Shown piece after piece: positions 30,444 through 44,726 of a DNA stretch of 64,000 bases; position 1 is the stretch's first letter, and each line of letters opens with the position of its first letter. The translations under genes and the position numbers were made by a program. The DNA comes from Pseudomonas fluorescens Q2-87 (GTDB lineage Bacteria; Pseudomonadota; Gammaproteobacteria; Pseudomonadales; Pseudomonadaceae): positions 748,556-812,555 of the forward strand of contig NZ_CM001558.1 of the NCBI RefSeq assembly GCF_000281895.1. Direction: 5' to 3'. The notes beneath the pieces were generated by a model. It was not told the DNA's origin. It worked only from the letters and a program-made list of their open reading frames with translations, and made no database searches.

Positions 30444-31568
30444 ATGGCAAAGCGTGATTTTTACGAAGTGTTGGGTGTCGAGCGGGGGGCCAGCGAGGCA
30501 GACCTGAAAAAGGCCTATCGTCGCTTGGCGATGAAGCACCACCCGGACCGTAATCCCGGCGATAAAGCGTCGGAAGAGATGTTCAAGGAGGCCAACGAGG
30601 CCTACGAAGTGCTTTCTGATTCGAGCAAGCGTGCGGCTTACGACCAGTATGGTCACGCCGGCGTCGACCCAAGCATGGGTGGCGGTGGTGCCGGTTTCGG
30701 TGGCCAGAATTTCTCCGATATTTTCGGCGACGTGTTCAGCGATTTCTTCGGTGGCGGTCGCGGCGGCGCCCGTGGCGGTGCCCAGCGTGGCAGCGACTTG
30801 CGCTATACGTTGGAGCTGAATCTGGAAGAAGCGGTGCGCGGTACCACCGTCAATATCCGTGTTCCGACGCTGGTCAACTGCAAGCCGTGCGACGGCTCGG
30901 GCGCCAAGAAAGGCTCCTCGCCTGTGACATGCCCAACCTGCGGCGGCATCGGTCAGGTGCGCATGCAGCAGGGCTTCTTCTCGGTGCAGCAGACCTGCCC
31001 GCGTTGCCATGGCCAGGGCAAGATCATTTCCGACCCGTGCGACTCCTGCCACGGCGAAGGGCGTGTCGAAGAGTACAAGACCCTGTCGGTGAAAGTGCCG
31101 GCCGGTGTCGATACCGGTGATCGTATCCGCCTGTCCGGCGAAGGCGAGGCGGGCGCTCAGGGCGGCCCGACCGGTGATCTGTACGTGGTTATCAACGTGC
31201 GTGAGCACGCGATTTTCCAGCGCGACGGCAAGCATCTGTTCTGCGAAGTGCCGATCAGTTTTGTCGACGCAGCCTTGGGTGGCGAGCTTGAGATTCCGAC
31301 TCTCGATGGTCGCGTCAAGCTGAAGATCCCCGAGGGTACGCAAACCGGCAAGCAGTTCCGGATTCGTGGCAAAGGCGTTGCGCCAGTGCGCGGCGGCGGT
31401 GCGGGCGACCTGATGTGCCGCGTGGCGGTGGAGACTCCGGTGAATCTGAGCCGACGCCAGCGTGAATTGCTGGAGGAGTTCCGTAGTTCGTTGGCGGATG
31501 ACAACAGTCATTCTCCGAAAACCACCGGTTGGTTCGAAGGCGTGAAGCGCTTCTTCGGCGATCTGTAA
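30444..31568 (+). CDS. dnaJ: Co-chaperone DnaJ (Hsp40)
   Basis: 374 residues. The J domain spans about 1-70, with HPD in [12 protein letters not shown] Gly/Phe-rich linker (about 75-115) and four CxxCxGxG zinc modules follow ([32 protein letters not shown]), then two C-terminal substrate domains. It delivers clients to DnaK and stimulates its ATPase. ATG 30444 ([11 protein letters not shown]) is the normal family start. The frame from 30375 is a run-on. Confidence 0.98.
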   Translation: MAKRDFYEVLGVERGASEADLKKAYRRLAMKHHPDRNPGDKASEEMFKEANEAYEVLSDSSKRAAYDQYGHAGVDPSMGGGGAGFGGQNFSDIFGDVFSDFFGGGRGGARGGAQRGSDLRYTLELNLEEAVRGTTVNIRVPTLVNCKPCDGSGAKKGSSPVTCPTCGGIGQVRMQQGFFSVQQTCPRCHGQGKIISDPCDSCHGEGRVEEYKTLSVKVPAGVDTGDRIRLSGEGEAGAQGGPTGDLYVVINVREHAIFQRDGKHLFCEVPISFVDAALGGELEIPTLDGRVKLKIPEGTQTGKQFRIRGKGVAPVRGGGAGDLMCRVAVETPVNLSRRQRELLEEFRSSLADDNSHSPKTTGWFEGVKRFFGDL

Positions 31569-32384
<816 letters not shown>

Positions 32385-32480
32385 TGCTCCTTTGGAACGG
32401 GGTTCAGGTTATACTGCGCCCCGTTTTAAACCGCTTCGCGACGGCCTGTCGCATTCCCCTGCCTTTAAGGCTCATTAGCG

Positions 32481-32595
32481 GTGGACCAAAAAAGCCTTTT
32501 TCTGTAAGCTACAGCTTTAGTGTGTCCACTAAAAGCGCGCAGAATAATTCAGTGAAGAAGCGGGGTGACGTGTCCATACGTCACTCCGCTTTTTT
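32481..32595 (+). promoter_or_regulatory. carA leader with attenuator terminator and possible leader peptide
   Basis: A 14-bp stem (32558-32571 with 32578-32591, one G-U pair) followed by T6 at 32590-32595 is a strong rho-independent terminator 45 bp before carA, so it must act as an attenuator. Upstream a mini-frame GTG GAC CAA AAA AGC CTT TTT CTG TAA (32481-32507) could be a leader peptide. GTGGAC (32481-32486) can pair with GTCCAC (32524-32529). Coupling to pyrimidine or arginine supply is inferred from what is known of carAB. Confidence 0.7.
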
Positions 32596-32640
32596 ACAAC
32601 CTGCGATCGCCCTTTCAGGCTTTATTTACGGGAGGTCTTC

Positions 32641-33777
32641 TTGACTAAGCCAGCCATACTCGCCCTTGCTGATGGCAGCATTTTTCGCGGCGAAGCCATT
32701 GGAGCCGACGGTCAGACCGTTGGTGAGGTGGTGTTTAACACCGCAATGACCGGCTATCAGGAAATTCTTACCGATCCTTCCTACGCCCAACAAATCGTTA
32801 CCCTGACTTATCCGCACATCGGCAACACTGGCACCACGCCGGAAGATGCTGAGTCAGATCGCGTCTGGTCCGCCGGCCTGGTCATCCGTGACCTGCCGCT
32901 GGTAGCGAGCAACTGGCGTAACACGATGTCCCTGTCCGATTACCTGAAAGCCAACAATGTCGTGGCGATCGCCGGTATCGACACCCGTCGCCTGACTCGC
33001 ATCCTGCGGGAAAAAGGCGCGCAAAACGGCTGCATCATGGCCGGCGACAATATTTCCGAAGAAGCGGCCATCGCTGCAGCGCAAGGCTTCCCAGGCCTCA
33101 AGGGCATGGACCTGGCGAAAGTCGTCAGCACCAAGAAGCAGTACGAGTGGCGCTCCACGGTCTGGGATCTGAAAACCGACAGTCACGCGACCATCGAAGC
33201 TTCCGAGCTGCCGTACCACGTGGTTGCCTATGACTACGGCGTCAAGCTGAACATCCTGCGCATGCTGGTCGAGCGCGGTTGCCGCGTGACCGTGGTGCCG
33301 GCCCAAACCCCAGCCGTTGATGTCCTGGCCCTCAAGCCCGACGGCGTGTTCCTGTCCAACGGCCCGGGCGACCCGGAGCCTTGCGACTACGCGATCCAGG
33401 CGATCAAGGATGTGCTGGAAACCGAGATCCCGGTGTTCGGCATCTGCCTCGGCCACCAGTTGCTGGCCCTCGCTTCGGGCGCCAAGACCCTGAAAATGGG
33501 GCATGGTCACCACGGTGCCAACCACCCGGTGCAGGACCTTGACACAGGCGTGGTGATGATCACCAGCCAAAACCACGGTTTCGCCGTGGATGAAGCGACC
33601 TTGCCGGCCAGCGTGCGTGCGATCCACAAATCGCTGTTCGACGGCACGCTGCAAGGCATCGAGCGTACCGACAAGAGCGCGTTCAGCTTTCAGGGCCACC
33701 CTGAAGCCAGCCCGGGCCCGAACGATGTGGCGCCGCTGTTCGATCGCTTCATCAACGAGATGGCCAAGCGACGCTGA
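32641..33777 (+). CDS. carA: Carbamoyl-phosphate synthase small subunit CarA
   Basis: 378 residues. An N-terminal CPSase domain (about 1-150) is followed by a class I glutamine amidotransferase domain, with nucleophile Cys269 (GICLGHQLL) and His353/Glu355 (GHPEASPG), the same numbering as in E. coli. It releases ammonia from glutamine for CarB, feeding arginine and pyrimidine synthesis. The start is TTG at 32641 after GGGAGG. No ATG fits the conserved N-terminus [12 protein letters not shown]. Expression is gated by the attenuator upstream. Confidence 0.97.
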   Translation: MTKPAILALADGSIFRGEAIGADGQTVGEVVFNTAMTGYQEILTDPSYAQQIVTLTYPHIGNTGTTPEDAESDRVWSAGLVIRDLPLVASNWRNTMSLSDYLKANNVVAIAGIDTRRLTRILREKGAQNGCIMAGDNISEEAAIAAAQGFPGLKGMDLAKVVSTKKQYEWRSTVWDLKTDSHATIEASELPYHVVAYDYGVKLNILRMLVERGCRVTVVPAQTPAVDVLALKPDGVFLSNGPGDPEPCDYAIQAIKDVLETEIPVFGICLGHQLLALASGAKTLKMGHGHHGANHPVQDLDTGVVMITSQNHGFAVDEATLPASVRAIHKSLFDGTLQGIERTDKSAFSFQGHPEASPGPNDVAPLFDRFINEMAKRR

Positions 33778-33786
33778 CCGCGTGAA

Positions 33787-33824
33787 GCCTGAGGGCGGCC
33801 CCGAATTCGGCGGCCCCCTCAGGC
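33787..33824 (+). repeat. Long hairpin in the carA-carB spacer
   Basis: GCCTGAGGG (33787-33795) pairs with CCCTCAGGC (33816-33824). Inside, GGCC (33797-33800) pairs with 33812-33815 around the palindrome CCGAATTCGG. There is no T run. It is probably an mRNA structure between the two subunit genes. Confidence 0.7.
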
Positions 33825-33882
33825 GCTTCAAAGATTGTTCGACGGCCTAGCCGACTGACCTGCGGATTTGAGTGACAAACCC

Positions 33883-36800
33883 ATGCCAAAACGTACAGAC
33901 ATAAAAAGTATCCTGATTCTCGGCGCTGGCCCGATCGTGATCGGCCAGGCCTGCGAATTCGACTACTCCGGCGCCCAGGCCTGCAAAGCCCTGCGCGAAG
34001 AGGGCTACCGCGTCATCCTGGTGAACTCCAATCCGGCCACCATCATGACCGACCCGGCCATGGCCGACGCCACCTACATCGAGCCGATCAAGTGGCAGAC
34101 CGTTGCCAAGATCATCGAGAAGGAGCGTCCGGACGCGCTGCTGCCGACCATGGGTGGCCAGACCGCGCTGAACTGTGCCCTGGACCTGGAGCGCGAAGGC
34201 GTCCTGGAGAAGTTCGGTGTGGAAATGATCGGCGCCAATGCCGACACCATCGACAAGGCCGAAGACCGTTCGCGTTTCGACAAGGCGATGAAATCCATCG
34301 GCCTGGACTGCCCGCGCTCGGGCATCGCCCATAGCATGGAAGAAGCCAACGCCGTCCTGGAACGCCTCGGCTTTCCATGCATCATCCGTCCGTCCTTCAC
34401 CATGGGCGGCACCGGCGGTGGCATCGCCTACAACCGTGAAGAATTCGAAGAAATCTGCGCCCGCGGTCTCGACTTGTCGCCGACCAAGGAGCTGCTGATC
34501 GACGAATCGCTGATCGGCTGGAAAGAATACGAAATGGAAGTTGTCCGCGACAAAAAGGACAACTGCATCATCGTCTGCTCCATCGAAAACTTCGACCCGA
34601 TGGGCGTACACACCGGCGACTCGATCACGGTCGCACCGGCCCAGACCCTGACGGACAAGGAATACCAGATCCTGCGCAACGCCTCCCTGGCGGTACTGCG
34701 TGAGATCGGCGTGGAAACCGGCGGCTCCAACGTCCAGTTCGGCATCTGCCCGAACACTGGCCGCATGGTGGTCATCGAGATGAACCCGCGGGTATCCCGT
34801 TCGTCGGCCCTGGCATCCAAGGCCACCGGCTTCCCGATTGCCAAGGTCGCCGCCAAGCTGGCCGTGGGCTACACCCTGGACGAGCTGTCGAACGACATCA
34901 CCGGCGGCAAGACCCCGGCGTCCTTCGAACCGTCCATCGACTACGTCGTTACCAAGCTGCCACGTTTCGCCTTCGAGAAATTCGCCAAGGCCGACGCACG
35001 CCTGACTACCCAGATGAAATCGGTGGGTGAAGTCATGGCTATCGGCCGGACCTTCCAGGAGTCCCTGCAGAAGGCCCTTCGCGGTCTGGAAGTGGGTGTC
35101 TGCGGCCTCGATCCGAAGCTTGACCTGAACGATCCTGAAAGCATGAGCGTGCTCAAGCGCGAGCTGACTGTGCCGGGCGCCGAGCGCATCTGGTACGTGG
35201 CTGACGCTTTCCGTGCCGGCATGACCGTCGAGCAGATATTCAGCATGAACATGATCGACCCTTGGTTCCTGGTGCAGATCGAAGATCTGATCAAGGAAGA
35301 AGAGAAGGTCAAGACCCTGGGCATGTCCAGCATCGACCACGACATGATGTTCCGCCTCAAGCGCAAGGGCTTCTCCGACATGCGCCTGGCCAAGCTGCTG
35401 GGTGTGACCGAGAAGAGCCTGCGCACTCATCGTCACAAGCTGGAAGTGTTCCCGGTCTACAAGCGCGTCGATACCTGCGCGGCCGAGTTCGCCACCGACA
35501 CGGCTTACCTGTACTCCACGTACGAAGAAGAGTGCGAAGCCGCGCCATCGACTCGCGACAAGATCATGATCCTGGGCGGCGGTCCTAACCGGATCGGCCA
35601 AGGTATCGAGTTCGATTACTGCTGCGTTCACGCTGCGCTGGCGCTGCGCGACGACGGGTACGAGACCATCATGGTCAACTGCAACCCGGAAACCGTGTCC
35701 ACCGACTACGATACTTCCGACCGCCTGTACTTCGAGCCGGTGACCCTGGAAGACGTGCTGGAAATCGTCCGCGTCGAGAAGCCCAAAGGCGTGATCGTCC
35801 AGTATGGCGGCCAGACCCCTCTGAAACTGGCTCGGGCCCTTGAAGCCGCCGGCGTACCGATCATCGGTACCAGTCCGGATTCGATCGACCGTGCCGAAGA
35901 CCGTGAGCGCTTCCAGCAGATGGTCGAGCGCCTGAACCTGCGTCAGCCGCCAAACGCCACAGTGCGCAGCGAAGATGAAGCGATTCGTGCTGCCGCCAAG
36001 ATCGGTTACCCGCTGGTGGTGCGTCCGTCTTACGTGCTGGGCGGTCGTGCGATGGAAATCGTCTACCAGGAAGACGAGCTCAAGCGTTACCTGCGCGAAG
36101 CCGTTCAAGTTTCCAACGACAGCCCGGTGCTGCTGGATCACTTCCTCAACTGCGCCATCGAAATGGACGTGGATGCGGTTTGCGACGGCAAGGACGTGGT
36201 GATCGGCGCGATCATGCAGCATATCGAACAAGCCGGTGTGCACTCCGGTGACTCCGCCTGCTCGCTGCCGCCTTATTCGTTGCCAGCGCACATCCAGGAC
36301 GAGATGCGTGAGCAGGTCAAGAAAATGGCCCTGGAACTGGGCGTTATCGGCCTGATGAACGTGCAGCTGGCCTTGCAGGGCGAAGACATCTACGTCATCG
36401 AGGTCAACCCGCGCGCTTCCCGGACCGTGCCGTTCGTCTCCAAGTGCATCGGTGTTTCCCTGGCGATGATCGCGGCGCGCGTCATGGCTGGCAAAACCTT
36501 GAAAGAGCTGAATTTCACCAAGGAAATCATTCCGAATTTCTACAGTGTGAAAGAGGCAGTGTTCCCATTCGCCAAGTTCCCTGGGGTGGACCCGATCCTC
36601 GGCCCGGAAATGAAATCCACCGGCGAAGTGATGGGCGTGGGCGATACCTTCGGCGAAGCCTTTGCGAAAGCCCAGATGGGCGCCAGCGAAGTGCTGCCGA
36701 CCGGCGGCACCGCGTTCATCAGCGTGCGTGATGACGACAAGCCACTGGTTGCAGGCGTGGCCCGTGATCTGATCAACTTGGGCTTCGAAGTGGTCGCTAC

Positions 36801-37104
36801 GGCCGGGACTGCCAAGCTGATCGAAGCGGCAGGCCTGAAAGTGCGCCGCGTGAACAAGGTGACCGAGGGGCGTCCGCACGTGGTCGACATGATCAAGAAT
36901 GACGAAGTCACCTTGATCATCAACACCACCGAAGGTCGTCAGTCGATCGCCGATTCCTACTCCATTCGTCGCAATGCGCTGCAGCACAAGATCTACTGCA
37001 CCACGACCATTGCTGCGGGCGAAGCGATCTGCGAAGCGCTCAAGTTCGGTCCAGAGAAGACCGTCCGTCGCTTGCAGGATCTACATGCAGGATTGAAGGC
37101 ATGA
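33883..37104 (+). CDS. carB: Carbamoyl-phosphate synthase large subunit CarB
   Basis: 1073 residues, identical in length to E. coli CarB when ATG 33883 ([21 protein letters not shown]) is used rather than TTG 33868. There are two homologous ATP-grasp halves (about 1-400 and 550-935), each beginning with a nucleotide-binding [19 protein letters not shown] motif, an oligomerisation domain, and a C-terminal allosteric MGS-type domain (about 936-1073) for UMP/ornithine control. It makes carbamoyl phosphate from bicarbonate, ammonia and two ATP. The stop overlaps greA in ATGA. Confidence 0.98.
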   Translation: MPKRTDIKSILILGAGPIVIGQACEFDYSGAQACKALREEGYRVILVNSNPATIMTDPAMADATYIEPIKWQTVAKIIEKERPDALLPTMGGQTALNCALDLEREGVLEKFGVEMIGANADTIDKAEDRSRFDKAMKSIGLDCPRSGIAHSMEEANAVLERLGFPCIIRPSFTMGGTGGGIAYNREEFEEICARGLDLSPTKELLIDESLIGWKEYEMEVVRDKKDNCIIVCSIENFDPMGVHTGDSITVAPAQTLTDKEYQILRNASLAVLREIGVETGGSNVQFGICPNTGRMVVIEMNPRVSRSSALASKATGFPIAKVAAKLAVGYTLDELSNDITGGKTPASFEPSIDYVVTKLPRFAFEKFAKADARLTTQMKSVGEVMAIGRTFQESLQKALRGLEVGVCGLDPKLDLNDPESMSVLKRELTVPGAERIWYVADAFRAGMTVEQIFSMNMIDPWFLVQIEDLIKEEEKVKTLGMSSIDHDMMFRLKRKGFSDMRLAKLLGVTEKSLRTHRHKLEVFPVYKRVDTCAAEFATDTAYLYSTYEEECEAAPSTRDKIMILGGGPNRIGQGIEFDYCCVHAALALRDDGYETIMVNCNPETVSTDYDTSDRLYFEPVTLEDVLEIVRVEKPKGVIVQYGGQTPLKLARALEAAGVPIIGTSPDSIDRAEDRERFQQMVERLNLRQPPNATVRSEDEAIRAAAKIGYPLVVRPSYVLGGRAMEIVYQEDELKRYLREAVQVSNDSPVLLDHFLNCAIEMDVDAVCDGKDVVIGAIMQHIEQAGVHSGDSACSLPPYSLPAHIQDEMREQVKKMALELGVIGLMNVQLALQGEDIYVIEVNPRASRTVPFVSKCIGVSLAMIAARVMAGKTLKELNFTKEIIPNFYSVKEAVFPFAKFPGVDPILGPEMKSTGEVMGVGDTFGEAFAKAQMGASEVLPTGGTAFISVRDDDKPLVAGVARDLINLGFEVVATAGTAKLIEAAGLKVRRVNKVTEGRPHVVDMIKNDEVTLIINTTEGRQSIADSYSIRRNALQHKIYCTTTIAAGEAICEALKFGPEKTVRRLQDLHAGLKA

Positions 37105-37583
37105 GCATAACCAAGTACCCGATGACTGTTCAGGGCGCAAAGGCCCTGGAAGAGGAACACGCCCACCTGACCAAGGTCGTTCGTCCGAAGCTCAGCCAGG
37201 ACATCGGCACGGCCCGGGAATTGGGCGATCTGAAGGAAAACGCCGAATACCATGCTGCTCGCGAGCAGCAGGGTATGGTCGAGGCGCGTATCCGGGATAT
37301 CGAGGGCCGCATGCAGAATGCGGTCGTCATCGATGTCACGACTATCCCGCACACCGGCAAGGTGATATTTGGCACTACTGTGGAAATCGCCAACGTCGAG
37401 ACCGATGAAAGCGTCACTTACCAGATCGTTGGCGAGGACGAGGCAGACATCAAGCTTGGCAAGATTTCCGTCGGTTCGCCCATTGCTCGCGCCTTGATTG
37501 CCAAGGAAGAGGGTGATGTGGTGGCTGTGAAGACGCCCAGCGGTGTCATCGAGTATGAGATTGTCGAAGTCCGTCACATCTGA
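37101..37583 (+). CDS. greA: Transcription elongation factor GreA
   Basis: 160 residues. The N-terminal coiled coil (about 1-80) has the conserved tip acidic pair in [18 protein letters not shown]. The C-terminal FKBP-like domain ends [32 protein letters not shown]. It inserts into the RNA polymerase secondary channel and rescues backtracked complexes. Overlap with carB (ATGA) shows co-transcription, as described for the P. aeruginosa car operon. Confidence 0.96.
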   Translation: MSITKYPMTVQGAKALEEEHAHLTKVVRPKLSQDIGTARELGDLKENAEYHAAREQQGMVEARIRDIEGRMQNAVVIDVTTIPHTGKVIFGTTVEIANVETDESVTYQIVGEDEADIKLGKISVGSPIARALIAKEEGDVVAVKTPSGVIEYEIVEVRHI

Positions 37584-38016
37584 GCGAAGGCGCCCGCTGC
37601 GAGCCGGCGCCATGATCTGGCAGCTCACCCAGATGTTGTGGGTGGGCGGCGTCTGGTTGCTGCACATCGGTTTGCTGCCGGTATTGGGTCAAGTCGGCCT
37701 GGCACCGCTGCTTATCGACGAAATCGCGAGCATGCTGACGGCATTGCTGGTGGGGTTCTCGGCAGCGTGCGTGATGTTTCAGGCTTTGGTGCTGGTTCAG
37801 GCCGAGGGCCCAGCCAGTCTATGGCGTGACATTCGTGGGCAGTTGCTGCTCATGTCGTTGTACGCGTGCGGGATGTACTTTGTAGTACGTTTCGGTTGGC
37901 CAGATGCAAGCCAGTGGCAGGCATTCAGTTACTTGGTGCTGGGTTTTTCCGGGTTGGTGCTGGTATTGCAACCGGTTCCTGGATGGAGCGGCAGGGTGTG
38001 CAGCGCACACCCTTGA
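37555..38016 (+). CDS. DUF4149-like small membrane protein
   Basis: Up to 153 residues. The basic N-terminus ([10 protein letters not shown]) is followed by [26 protein letters not shown] and four predicted membrane helices, the pattern of the DUF4149 family. Function unknown. The start is uncertain. ATG 37555 overlaps greA by 29 bases and keeps the Arg-rich stretch, while ATG 37612 would give 134 residues starting at the first helix. It is the last plus-strand gene before convergent yhbY. Confidence 0.65.
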   Translation: MRLSKSVTSERRRPLRAGAMIWQLTQMLWVGGVWLLHIGLLPVLGQVGLAPLLIDEIASMLTALLVGFSAACVMFQALVLVQAEGPASLWRDIRGQLLLMSLYACGMYFVVRFGWPDASQWQAFSYLVLGFSGLVLVLQPVPGWSGRVCSAHP

Positions 38017-38025
38017 CCCTTGGTA

Positions 38026-38334
38026 TCACTTGAAGCGGTGAACGTTCGACAGTTGCTTGTTGACGCTGAAATTCTTGCGATAAATCAGCGCCATCTTGCC
38101 GATGACCTGCACGAGGTCTGCCTTGCCGGTCTTGCACAGTTCGGCAACGGCAGCCAGGCGGGCTTCGCGGTCGAGGATGTTGAGCTTGATCTTGATCAGC
38201 TCATGATCGCCCAAGGCGCGTTCCAGTTCGGCGAGAACACCTTCAGTCAAACCGTTGTCAGCCACAGTCAAAACCGGTTTCAGATGGTGGCCAATGGATT
38301 TGTATTGTTTCTTCTGCTCTTGAGTGAGCGGCAT
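38026..38334 (-). CDS. yhbY: Ribosome-assembly RNA-binding protein YhbY
   Basis: 102 residues of the CRS1-YhbY (CRM) domain: LTQEQKKQYKSIGHHLKPVLTVADNGLTEGVLAELERALGDHELIKIKLN. The GxxG-type RNA loop, here DNG-LTEG, is recognisable. It associates with pre-50S particles. Divergent from rlmE across 105 bp, an arrangement conserved in gammaproteobacteria. Confidence 0.93.
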   Translation of the reverse strand: MPLTQEQKKQYKSIGHHLKPVLTVADNGLTEGVLAELERALGDHELIKIKLNILDREARLAAVAELCKTGKADLVQVIGKMALIYRKNFSVNKQLSNVHRFK

Positions 38335-38439
38335 AATCTGACCCCTGCGTCTGATCTTGTAAAAAGCGGCGGCCAGTTTACCCGAGCGAGTACGGGACCG
38401 CCCACTTAATCACGACTCGTTTTATTTTTGAGGTGGCCC

Positions 38440-39072
38440 GTGGCCCGTTCCAAGACAAGTCTTAAATGGCTGCAAGAGCATTTCAACGACCCATTCGTGA
38501 AAATGGCGCAAAAAGACGGGTATCGTTCCCGTGCCAGCTACAAGCTGCTGGAGATTCAGGAAAGAGACCGTTTGATCCGTCCAGGCATGAGCGTGATCGA
38601 CTTGGGCGCCGCCCCGGGTGGCTGGTCCCAAGTGACCAGTCGTCTGATTGGTGGGCAAGGCACACTGATCGCTTCCGATATCTTGGAAATGGACAGCATC
38701 CCGGATGTGACCTTCATTCAGGGCGACTTTACCGAGGACGCCGTACTGGCGCAGATCCTTGAAGCGGTTGGAAAAAACGAGGTGGACCTTGTGATTTCCG
38801 ATATGGCCCCCAATATGAGTGGACTGGCATCTGTTGATATGCCGCGATCAATGTTCCTGTGCGAGTTGGCACTGGATCTTGCGACTCGGGTGTTGAAGCC
38901 AGGTGGTGATTTTTTGATCAAGGTCTTCCAGGGTGAAGGCTTCGACGAATACCACAAGAGCGTGCGCAAGCAGTTCGAGAAGGTCACGACACGCAAGCCG
39001 AAATCATCGCGTGATCGCTCCCGTGAGCAGTACCTGCTGGGCCGTGGTTTCCGTGGTCGCAGTGAGGAATAA
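38440..39072 (+). CDS. rlmE: 23S rRNA 2'-O-ribose methyltransferase RlmE (FtsJ/RrmJ)
   Basis: 210 residues: [45 protein letters not shown], then the SAM-binding motif [14 protein letters not shown]. The DMAPNMSG and [14 protein letters not shown] blocks contribute to the catalytic K-D-K-E set. It methylates U2552 of 23S rRNA late in 50S assembly. The GTG start at 38440 has GAGG six bases upstream. The next gene is ftsH, as in E. coli. Confidence 0.96.
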   Translation: MARSKTSLKWLQEHFNDPFVKMAQKDGYRSRASYKLLEIQERDRLIRPGMSVIDLGAAPGGWSQVTSRLIGGQGTLIASDILEMDSIPDVTFIQGDFTEDAVLAQILEAVGKNEVDLVISDMAPNMSGLASVDMPRSMFLCELALDLATRVLKPGGDFLIKVFQGEGFDEYHKSVRKQFEKVTTRKPKSSRDRSREQYLLGRGFRGRSEE

Positions 39073-39263
39073 GAGGTTTTTCGACCGGAGCGATAGGTTT
39101 TTCGTATTTCGTCCCGTGAGCATTAGCGAATATTGTGTAGAAAGTGTTTCACAAAGGGTTACAGACGGCGCCTGCCAGAGTCGTAGGTAATGTAGTAAGT
39201 TAGGCCGGTGAATATCATGCGAAGCGCGCGCCAGTAGCGGAGCTTGCTTCAGAGGGTAGTTAA

Positions 39264-41183
<1,920 letters not shown>

Positions 41184-41191
41184 GGCTTGAA

Positions 41192-42043
41192 ATGACTTCT
41201 GCTCAGTCCTCGACCCGGTTGCCTTGCGGCAACCGGGTTCTTGATTTGGCCCATACTCATGTCATGGGCATTCTCAATGTCACTCCCGACTCCTTTTCCG
41301 ACGGTGGCCGATTCAGCCAGCTCGACGCTGCGCTGCGGCATGCCGAAGCGATGGTGATCGCCGGTGCCACGCTGATCGACGTGGGTGGCGAATCGACCCG
41401 GCCGGGTGCGCGTGCGGTCTCGCCCACCGAAGAGCTGGAGCGGGTTGCGCCGATTGTCGAGCGTATCCATCGCGAGCTGGATGTCATCATCTCGGTCGAT
41501 ACCTCTACCCCGGCAGTCATGCGCGAGACCGCGCGACTGGGGGCGGGGCTGATCAATGATGTACGTTCCCTGCAGCGCGACGGCGCGCTGGACGCCGCCG
41601 CGGCCACCGGTTTGCCGGTATGCCTGATGCATATGCTCGGCGAGCCCGGGACCATGCAGGACGATCCGCATTATCATGATGTAACTCGGGAAGTCGGCGA
41701 GTTCCTGGTGGCGCGTCTGGACGAGTGTGCGGCCGTGGGTATCCCTGCCGAGCGGATCATCCTTGATCCCGGGTTCGGCTTTGCCAAGACGCTGGGCCAT
41801 AATCTGAGCCTGTTCAAACATATGGAAGCCTTGCATGCACTGGGGCGGCCCCTGTTGGTTGGGGTCTCGCGAAAGAGCATGATAGGCAATGCCTTGGGTC
41901 GTCCGGTGGGAGAGCGCCTGTACGGCGGTCTTGCACTCGCGGCCTTGGCCATTACCAAAGGCGCGCGCATATTGCGCGTGCATGATGTAGCCGAAACGAT
42001 GGATGTCGTGCGGATGATCGCAGCTGTGGATTCAGCCGAATAA
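41192..42043 (+). CDS. folP: Dihydropteroate synthase FolP
   Basis: A 283-residue TIM-barrel enzyme with both signatures: [18 protein letters not shown] near residue 25 and [16 protein letters not shown] near residue 58. It joins aminobenzoate to hydroxymethyl-dihydropterin diphosphate in folate synthesis and is the sulfonamide target. It begins eight bases after ftsH and is followed 16 bases later by glmM, the usual operon order. Confidence 0.96.
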   Translation: MTSAQSSTRLPCGNRVLDLAHTHVMGILNVTPDSFSDGGRFSQLDAALRHAEAMVIAGATLIDVGGESTRPGARAVSPTEELERVAPIVERIHRELDVIISVDTSTPAVMRETARLGAGLINDVRSLQRDGALDAAAATGLPVCLMHMLGEPGTMQDDPHYHDVTREVGEFLVARLDECAAVGIPAERIILDPGFGFAKTLGHNLSLFKHMEALHALGRPLLVGVSRKSMIGNALGRPVGERLYGGLALAALAITKGARILRVHDVAETMDVVRMIAAVDSAE

Positions 42044-42059
42044 GAATGACGGAGCACTT

Positions 42060-43397
42060 ATGAGCAAGAAATACTTTGGCACCGACGGTATTCGTGGTCG
42101 GGTCGGCGAATACCCTATTACACCTGATTTCATGCTCAAGCTCGGCTGGGCGGCGGGCATGGCGTTCCGCAAAATGGGCGCCTGCAAAGTGCTGGTCGGT
42201 AAGGACACACGAATTTCCGGCTACATGTTCGAATCGGCTCTTGAGGCCGGCCTGACATCGGCGGGCGCCGATGTGATGTTGCTGGGTCCGATGCCTACGC
42301 CGGCTATCGCCTACCTGACGCGTACGTTCCAGGGGCAGGCGGGTATCGTGATCAGTGCCTCGCACAACCCCCATGATGACAACGGCATCAAGTTCTTCTC
42401 CGGCCAGGGCACCAAGCTGCCGGATGACATCGAGCTGATGATTGAAGAGCTGCTGGATACGCCGATGACTGTGGTTGAGTCGAGCAAGATCGGTAAAGTG
42501 TCGCGGATCAACGATGCGTCGGGTCGCTACATTGAATTTTGCAAAGGCAGCGTGCCGACCGGCACGAGTTTCTCCGGCCTGAAGATCGTCGTCGATTGCG
42601 CCCACGGGGCCACCTATAAAGTTGCGCCGAGCGTGTTTCGGGAATTGGGGGCTGAGGTGGTGGTGCTTTCCGCCCAGCCTAACGGCCTGAACATCAACCA
42701 CAATTGTGGCTCCACTCATACTGAGGCTTTGCAGGCTGCGGTATTGGCCGAGCAAGCCGATCTCGGGATCGCGTTCGATGGCGACGGCGACCGGGTTTTG
42801 ATGGTCGATCACACCGGTACGGTCGTCGATGGTGACGAATTGCTCTTCATCATTGCTCGTGACCTGCATGGACGCGGCAAGTTGCAGGGTGGCGTGGTCG
42901 GTACGTTGATGAGTAATCTGGGGCTCGAGCTGGCCTTGGCGGACCTGGATATCCCGTTCGTGCGGGCCAACGTCGGTGACCGCTACGTGATTTCGGAATT
43001 GCTGGAGCGTAACTGGGTGGTCGGCGGGGAGAACTCCGGCCACATCGTGTGCTTCGACCATACCACCACAGGAGATGCGATCATCGCCGCCTTGCAGGTG
43101 TTGATGGCGCTCAAGGCGCGCGACGAAGGGCTCGCCCAGTCTCGCCAAGCGTTGCGCAAATGCCCGCAGGTACTGATCAATGTGCGTTTCGGTGGCGGTG
43201 CGAATCCGATCGAACATGCCTCGGTCAAGCAGGCCAGCGAACGTGTGACCCAGGCAATGGCGGGGCGTGGGCGCGTGTTGTTGCGCAAGTCCGGCACAGA
43301 GCCATTGGTGCGTGTCATGGTCGAAGGCGAGGATGAAGTGCAAGTTCGCGGTTATGCCGAAGAGCTGGCAAAACTTGTTACTGAAGTTTCTGCCTGA
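42060..43397 (+). CDS. glmM: Phosphoglucosamine mutase GlmM
   Basis: 445 residues in four domains. The phosphoserine loop [17 protein letters not shown] has the active Ser near residue 101. The metal loop is DGDGDR (near 241), the sugar loop GENSGH, and the phosphate-binding loop [12 protein letters not shown] is near the C-terminus. It converts glucosamine-6-phosphate to glucosamine-1-phosphate for UDP-GlcNAc, so it feeds peptidoglycan and lipopolysaccharide. Confidence 0.97.
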   Translation: MSKKYFGTDGIRGRVGEYPITPDFMLKLGWAAGMAFRKMGACKVLVGKDTRISGYMFESALEAGLTSAGADVMLLGPMPTPAIAYLTRTFQGQAGIVISASHNPHDDNGIKFFSGQGTKLPDDIELMIEELLDTPMTVVESSKIGKVSRINDASGRYIEFCKGSVPTGTSFSGLKIVVDCAHGATYKVAPSVFRELGAEVVVLSAQPNGLNINHNCGSTHTEALQAAVLAEQADLGIAFDGDGDRVLMVDHTGTVVDGDELLFIIARDLHGRGKLQGGVVGTLMSNLGLELALADLDIPFVRANVGDRYVISELLERNWVVGGENSGHIVCFDHTTTGDAIIAALQVLMALKARDEGLAQSRQALRKCPQVLINVRFGGGANPIEHASVKQASERVTQAMAGRGRVLLRKSGTEPLVRVMVEGEDEVQVRGYAEELAKLVTEVSA

Positions 43398-43463
43398 ATT
43401 CGGCTTGCCAGTCATGAATCGGTTGGGTAACATCTGCGCCCACTTTGACCGACGAGGTACAGC

Positions 43464-44219
43464 ATGCGTCGCCCTATGGTAGCTGGTAACTGGAAGATGC
43501 ACGGTACCCGCGCCAGCGTCGCTGAGCTGATCAAAGGCCTTCGTCATCTGGCCTTGTCTAGCGGTGTTGATGTCGCGGTATTCCCGCCTTGCCTGTATAT
43601 CAACCAAGTGGTTGATGGCTTGAAGGGCAAGTCGATTTCGGTCGGCGCGCAGAACTCTGCGGTGGAATCCATGCAAGGCGCATTGACCGGTGAGATTGCG
43701 CCGAGTCAGTTGGTGGATGCAGGTTGTTCACTGGTTTTGGTTGGGCACTCCGAGCGTCGCCTGATCATGCGTGAGCAGGATAGTGCCTGGGTTCGCAAAT
43801 TTGCCGCGGCTCAGGCCTGCGGTCTGATTCCGGTGTTGTGCGTAGGGGAGACCCTCGAGCAGCGTGAAGCCGGAAAGACCCTTGAGGTTGTCGGGTCTCA
43901 GTTGGGCAGCATCATTGAAAATCTGGGTGTCGGTGCTTTTGCAAAGGCAGTCATTGCTTACGAGCCAGTCTGGGCCATTGGCACCGGGCTGACTGCTTCG
44001 CCGCAACAGGCGCAGGATGTGCACGCAGCCATTCGCGCACAGTTGGCGGCAGAGAATTCTGAAGTGGCACGAGGTGTGCGGCTTCTATACGGCGGCAGCG
44101 TGAAGGCGGCCAATGCGGTCGAACTGTTCGGCATGCCGGATATCGATGGGGGGCTCATTGGTGGAGCGTCCCTGAATGCAGATGAGTTCGGTGCGATCTG
44201 TCGCGCCGCGGGAAACTGA
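43464..44219 (+). CDS. tpiA: Triosephosphate isomerase TpiA
   Basis: A 251-residue TIM barrel with catalytic Lys11 (GNWKMHG), His95 (VGHSERR) and Glu167 ([11 protein letters not shown]), and the phosphate loop [10 protein letters not shown]. It interconverts dihydroxyacetone phosphate and glyceraldehyde-3-phosphate. It sits between glmM and secG, as in other Pseudomonas. Confidence 0.98.
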   Translation: MRRPMVAGNWKMHGTRASVAELIKGLRHLALSSGVDVAVFPPCLYINQVVDGLKGKSISVGAQNSAVESMQGALTGEIAPSQLVDAGCSLVLVGHSERRLIMREQDSAWVRKFAAAQACGLIPVLCVGETLEQREAGKTLEVVGSQLGSIIENLGVGAFAKAVIAYEPVWAIGTGLTASPQQAQDVHAAIRAQLAAENSEVARGVRLLYGGSVKAANAVELFGMPDIDGGLIGGASLNADEFGAICRAAGN

Positions 44220-44223
44220 AAAA

Positions 44224-44610
44224 ATGCTGGAAACAGTCGTAGTCGTTTTTCATCTGCTGGGTGCACTGGGCGTAGTTGCTCTCGTATTGCTGCAGCAGGG
44301 TAAAGGTGCGGATGCTGGCGCGTCTTTCGGTGCAGGTGCTTCAAATACTGTATTCGGAAGCCAAGGTTCCTCTACCTTTCTTAGTAAGTTTACTGCTATA
44401 CTTGCCGCCGGTTTCTTCATGACCAGCTTAGGGTTAGGTTACTTTGCTAAAGAGAAAGCTCATGAGCTGACTCAAGTAGGTTTGCCAAACCCAGCGGTAC
44501 TGGAAGCGCCCAAGCAACAACAACCGGCTTCTGATGATGTCCCGGTGCTTCAAGAGCAAAAGTCGGCCAACCCGGCGACTGACGTGCCTCCAGCTCAAGA
44601 GCAGAAGTAA
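44224..44610 (+). CDS. secG: Protein-export membrane protein SecG
   Basis: 128 residues with two membrane helices (about 3-22 and 52-72). Between them is the family loop [31 protein letters not shown]. The C-terminal extension is Gln/Pro/Glu-rich. It assists SecYE in protein translocation. ATG 44224 starts four bases after tpiA. The longer frame from 44176 overlaps tpiA and is not supported. tRNA-Leu follows after 21 bp. Confidence 0.95.
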   Translation: MLETVVVVFHLLGALGVVALVLLQQGKGADAGASFGAGASNTVFGSQGSSTFLSKFTAILAAGFFMTSLGLGYFAKEKAHELTQVGLPNPAVLEAPKQQQPASDDVPVLQEQKSANPATDVPPAQEQK

Positions 44611-44631
44611 GAAGGTTTCAAACGCTGTATT

Positions 44632-44717
44632 GCCGAGGTGGTGGAATTGGTAGACACGCAACCTTGAGGTGGTTGTGCCCATAGGGTGTAGGGGTTCGAG
44701 TCCCCTTCTCGGTACCA
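44632..44717 (+). tRNA. tRNA-Leu (GAG)
   Basis: 86 nt with encoded CCA. The acceptor is GCCGAGG paired with TCTCGGT, the anticodon stem CAACC/GGTTG surrounds TTGAGGT, and there is a long class II variable arm. The T arm is GGGGTTCGAGTCCCC. It probably shares the secG transcript. Confidence 0.97.
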
Positions 44718-44726
44718 ATTATCAGG

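Noticed and set aside
33847..36987. A 1046-codon open frame antisense to carB
   Set aside because: Typical GC-rich mirror frame of a strongly biased gene; carB is certain and the antisense product has no recognisable domain.
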